Origin: Pseudomonadota bacterium | GTDB taxonomy: Bacteria > Pseudomonadota > Gammaproteobacteria > Burkholderiales > Burkholderiaceae_C | Reading direction: 5' to 3' | DNA length: 6,556 bases | NCBI GenBank assembly: GCA_023438115.1 | Contig: JAEZEB010000173.1 | Span: forward strand, 1-6,556 | Shown: piece after piece, positions 5,470 through 6,556 of the stretch | Layout of the letters: each line of letters begins with the position of its first letter | Numbering within the stretch: position 1 is the stretch's first letter | The notes under the pieces: generated by a model | What the model was told of the DNA's origin: nothing | Seen by the model: only the letters and a program-made list of their open reading frames with translations | Databases searched by the model: none | Translations under genes and position numbers: made by a program

Positions 5470-6044
5470 CGCGCCTGCCGTTCATCACCACCCGACGTCG
5501 AGGTTTTCTCGCCCTGGGATCGCTGCTGCTCGTGCCCGCCTGGGCGCAGGAGCGCCGCGCGCCGGCGCTGGACGTGCCTTACGTGCCCACGCCCAACGAG
5601 GTGGTGGACCGCATGCTGGAGATCGCAGGGGTGGGCCCGCAGGACCTGCTGTACGACCTGGGTTGCGGCGACGGCCGCATCGTCATCGCGGCGGCGAAGA
5701 AGCATGGCGCGCGCGGCGTCGGCATCGACCTCGATCCTGCGCGCATCCGCGAGGCACGCGCCAATGCGCGGCGCGAAGGCGTGCAGGACAAGGTGCAGTT
5801 CATGGTGGGCGACCTGTTCGAATCCGACGTCTCACAGGCCACCGTCGTGACGCTGTACCTGCTGCCCAAGATCAATCGGCGCCTGCGGCCGCAACTGTGG
5901 CGGCAGCTGGCGGTGGGCACCCGCGTGGTCTCGCACGAATTCGACATGGGCCCCGAGTGGCCGCCCGAGCGCACGGAGAAGGTGGGCCTGCGCACCATCC
6001 ACGCCTGGACGATCCGGCCGGAGCACAAGAGGCAGGGGAGCTGA
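5466..6044 (+). CDS. Class I SAM-dependent methyltransferase with an apparent Tat signal peptide
   Basis: A 192-residue Rossmann-fold methyltransferase. The conserved entry segment YVPTPNEVVDRML (39-51) leads to SAM motif I, YDLGCGDGRIVIAAA (63-77), the motif II acid D88 in VGIDLD, GDLF (115-118) and motif IV TVVTLYLLP (126-134). This layout resembles a bacterial family close to the lysine methyltransferases FAM173/ATPSCKMT, which modify ATP synthase subunit c or the ADP/ATP carrier; that resemblance is from memory. The N-terminus looks like a twin-arginine signal: TTRRRGFLAL (8-17), a hydrophobic LGSLLLVPAWA core and a likely AWA|Q cut after residue 27. Export is odd because SAM is cytosolic; an uncleaved anchor facing the cytosol is the alternative. 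The start at 5466 sits in the ATGA overlap with the upstream gene. The target substrate is unknown. Confidence 0.88.
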   Translation: MTRLPFITTRRRGFLALGSLLLVPAWAQERRAPALDVPYVPTPNEVVDRMLEIAGVGPQDLLYDLGCGDGRIVIAAAKKHGARGVGIDLDPARIREARANARREGVQDKVQFMVGDLFESDVSQATVVTLYLLPKINRRLRPQLWRQLAVGTRVVSHEFDMGPEWPPERTEKVGLRTIHAWTIRPEHKRQGS

Positions 6045-6053
6045 GCGCGCCCC

Positions 6054-6059
6054 TATCAT
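6054..6059 (+). promoter_or_regulatory. -10 box (TATCAT) placed for a leaderless mRNA
   Basis: TATCAT matches the -10 consensus at five of six positions and lies 6 nt before the ATG at 6066, in the 21-bp gap after the methyltransferase. A start site 7 nt past the -10 box would fall on the A of the ATG, giving a leaderless transcript. No Shine-Dalgarno is seen just upstream of this ATG, which fits. The -35 region is weak. Confidence 0.5.
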
Positions 6060-6065
6060 CCGCGC

Positions 6066-6556
6066 ATGGACAGCGCGCGCGAGGAGGTGGAGGTGCACGC
6101 GGCGCCCGCGCGCTGTGGCATCGCCTGCGTGGTGCTCCGGCAGGTGCGCGCAACGCCCGAGGCGCCGCTGGATGCACCGGTCCATGCGAATTCCTTCGCC
6201 AGCCTGAACGTCGTCCTGCAGGGCGAGGTGCGCAGCGGCGGTGAGCGCCTGCCGGCGCGCTTCCTCACGGGACCTTTCACCGCGCCGCTCGCCACTCGCG
6301 TCGCGGGGGAGCTGCGTTCGGCGAGCCTGGTGTTCCCGGCGTGGTTGCTGCCGGCGCTTTGTGGCGAGCCCGCGGGCCGCCTTGCCGATCGCGTGGTGGA
6401 TACCGACCTTCTCGAGGCCGCACCGATCACGCAGGCTTGCGAGCAGCTCGCCGCGGCGGAGCGCACGCGCGACTGCGCGCCGCTCTGGCGCTGGTGGGGG
6501 GCGCTCGTCGCCGGCGCGGTGCAACCGGCGCTCGCGCCGGAGGTCCTGCGCCGCGA
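6066..6556 (+). CDS. Probable AraC-family transcriptional regulator, DUF6597-like N-terminal domain (3' partial)
   Basis: An open frame runs from ATG 6066 to the window edge: 163 complete codons with no stop and codon use like its neighbours. Around residues 36-115 the protein reads SFASLNVVLQGEVRS, then LPARFLTGPFTAPLATRV, then SLVFPAWLLPALCG, and finally LADRVVDTDLLE. This order (a short beta-rich segment, a TGPFT-like turn, an LVFPAW-like strand, then L-x-DRVV-D) resembles the DUF6597 ligand-sensing domain found before the AraC-type helix-turn-helix. The DNA-binding half would lie beyond 6556 and is not visible, so the family call is inference. A TATCAT box 6 nt before the ATG suggests its own promoter rather than read-through. 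It may control itself or the neighbouring pair. Confidence 0.55.
   Translation, partial: MDSAREEVEVHAAPARCGIACVVLRQVRATPEAPLDAPVHANSFASLNVVLQGEVRSGGERLPARFLTGPFTAPLATRVAGELRSASLVFPAWLLPALCGEPAGRLADRVVDTDLLEAAPITQACEQLAAAERTRDCAPLWRWWGALVAGAVQPALAPEVLRR

Noticed and set aside
5832..6524. Minus-strand open frame of 230 codons across the methyltransferase end and the regulator
   Set aside because: It spans two plus-strand genes and has His/Arg/Ala-rich shadow composition without a recognisable domain.

Overview
The window is very GC-rich (roughly 70% by eye, with G/C at most third codon positions). Its proteins look like those of a free-living betaproteobacterium, most likely Burkholderiales (Comamonadaceae-like, e.g. 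Ramlibacter or Variovorax). That placement is inference from composition and protein flavour, not from a marker gene. I see no tRNA, rRNA, CRISPR array, insertion sequence or phage gene.

Layout. Positions 1-133 hold the last 43 codons of a plus-strand gene whose product ends in an Arg/Gly/Phe-rich tail, as in RhlE-type DEAD-box RNA helicases; a strong intrinsic terminator follows (169-197). Next comes a long soluble hybrid sensor kinase (PAS-PAS-HisKA-HATPase-receiver, 214-2223, +). It converges on a Bcr/CflA-type multidrug efflux permease (2227-3456, -) with only 3 bp between the stop codons. Upstream of the permease on the same strand lies glgC, ADP-glucose pyrophosphorylase (3527-4846, -), the committed step of bacterial glycogen synthesis. 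The 70-bp gap between them carries a perfect 8-bp inverted repeat.

A 251-bp divergent intergenic region (4847-5097) separates glgC from a plus-strand pair: a small two-helix membrane protein (5098-5469) and, overlapping it by ATGA, a class I SAM-dependent methyltransferase with an apparent twin-arginine signal peptide (5466-6044). The intergenic region holds a 12-bp perfect palindrome, two GTAG-plus-hairpin (REP-like) sequences and a candidate -10 box. The window ends inside a plus-strand gene starting at 6066, probably an AraC-family regulator with a DUF6597-like N-terminal domain. It appears to be transcribed leaderless from a TATCAT box in the 21-bp gap.

How the parts fit. The genes do not form one pathway. 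The only tightly coupled unit is the membrane protein/methyltransferase pair. glgC stands without glgA, glgB, glgX or glgP in view. The kinase has no dedicated response-regulator partner here, though it has its own C-terminal receiver. I found no convincing wholly new multi-gene system. The most unusual items are the apparently exported methyltransferase with its coupled membrane partner and the repeated GTAGGAC/hairpin sequences in the intergenic gaps.
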